Shown here: piece by piece, positions 6,560-6,821 of the stretch | Layout: every line of letters begins with the position of its first letter | Numbering within the stretch: position 1 is the stretch's first letter | Source of the DNA: Synechococcaceae bacterium Bin_79_3 | GTDB taxonomy: Bacteria; Cyanobacteriota; Cyanobacteriia; PCC-6307; Cyanobiaceae | DNA: 6,821 nt | Assembly: GCA_009914645.1 (NCBI GenBank) | Contig: VFLB01000303.1 | Location: 1 to 6,821 of the forward strand | Direction: 5' to 3' | Notes under the pieces: model-generated | What the model saw: the letters and a program-made list of their open reading frames with translations, nothing else | Told to the model about the DNA's origin: nothing | The model's database searches: none | Position numbers and translations under genes: made by a program

Positions 6560-6821
6560 GTAGTGCCGTTTTTGGGCATTTAGTTACAGCGATGGTTACA
6601 CCATTTGACAGTGATGGTGCAGTGGATCTTGGCCTTGCTGGTCGTTTGGCTCGCCACCTTGTAGACCACGGCTCTGATGCCTTAGTTGTATGCGGCACTA
6701 CTGGTGAATCACCAACGCTTTGTTGGGATGAGCAACATGCTTTGTTGAAAGCTGTGCTTTTAGCAGTTGCTGGTAAGGCCAAGGTATTAGCTGGCACCGG
6801 CAGCAACTCCACCGCTGAAGC
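6556..6821 (+). CDS. dapA: 4-hydroxy-tetrahydrodipicolinate synthase, 3' end cut by window edge
   Basis: Condenses pyruvate with aspartate semialdehyde, the product of the upstream asd gene. This is the first committed step of diaminopimelate and lysine synthesis, needed for peptidoglycan. Only 88 codons of an expected ~300 are inside the window. Visible family features are the N-terminal [15 protein letters not shown] (residues 10-24), the GTTGESPTL motif (47-55) with T48/T49, which bind pyruvate and take part in the active-site proton relay, and GTGSNST (80-86). The Schiff-base lysine lies beyond the edge and cannot be checked. ATG 6556 overlaps the asd stop (ATGA), and GGTGG about 6 nt upstream may serve as a Shine-Dalgarno. 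Confidence 0.97.
   Translation, partial: MSSAVFGHLVTAMVTPFDSDGAVDLGLAGRLARHLVDHGSDALVVCGTTGESPTLCWDEQHALLKAVLLAVAGKAKVLAGTGSNSTAE

Noticed and set aside
6375..6812. Minus-strand open frame of 145 codons
   Set aside because: It spans the asd-dapA junction antisense to two well-supported genes and shows no recognisable motifs.
1..6821. Defence system, mobile element, CRISPR array or other novel multi-gene system
   Set aside because: All genes but one are recognised housekeeping genes in a familiar order. There are no direct-repeat arrays, no transposase or integrase, and no tRNA-adjacent attachment site.

Overview
The window looks like a piece of a picocyanobacterial chromosome (Synechococcus/Cyanobium/Prochlorococcus type). 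The evidence is the gene order tig-clpP-clpX-(small ORF)-dnaX opposite asd-dapA, an arrangement I recall from that group, and the close match of the ClpP, DnaX and trigger factor sequences to cyanobacterial family patterns. Base composition looks close to 50% GC by eye, which does not fix the species. Almost all of the window is coding. I see no tRNA or rRNA gene, no insertion sequence, no CRISPR array and no phage gene.

Minus-strand block (about 1-5386, read right to left): tig (trigger factor), clpP (protease), clpX (unfoldase), a 153-residue protein with an LRAT/NlpC-like papain fold signature, and dnaX (clamp-loader tau/gamma, running off the left edge). Gaps are 74, 63, 4 and 9 nt, so co-transcription from upstream of tig is likely. 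Products of the first three genes handle nascent-chain folding and ATP-dependent proteolysis. The last is a replication subunit. The small LRAT-like protein between them has no function I can assign.

Plus-strand block (5528-6821): asd and dapA overlap by 4 nt (ATGA). They encode consecutive steps of the aspartate/diaminopimelate-lysine pathway. dapA is cut by the right edge. A 141-nt divergent region (5387-5527) separates the two blocks and must hold the 5' signals of both.

No new multi-gene system is visible. The points most worth a second look are: (1) the tig stop codon is followed in frame by 17 Lys/Ala-rich codons that look like the severed end of a basic C-terminal tail; (2) the LRAT-like gene has a complete His-His-Cys triad inside a housekeeping operon; (3) an A6 run sits exactly at the DnaX core/tail linker, with stop codons close by in both other frames; (4) the palindromic octamer GCCGCGGC occurs five times, in several reading frames, suggesting a DNA-level word like a HIP element.
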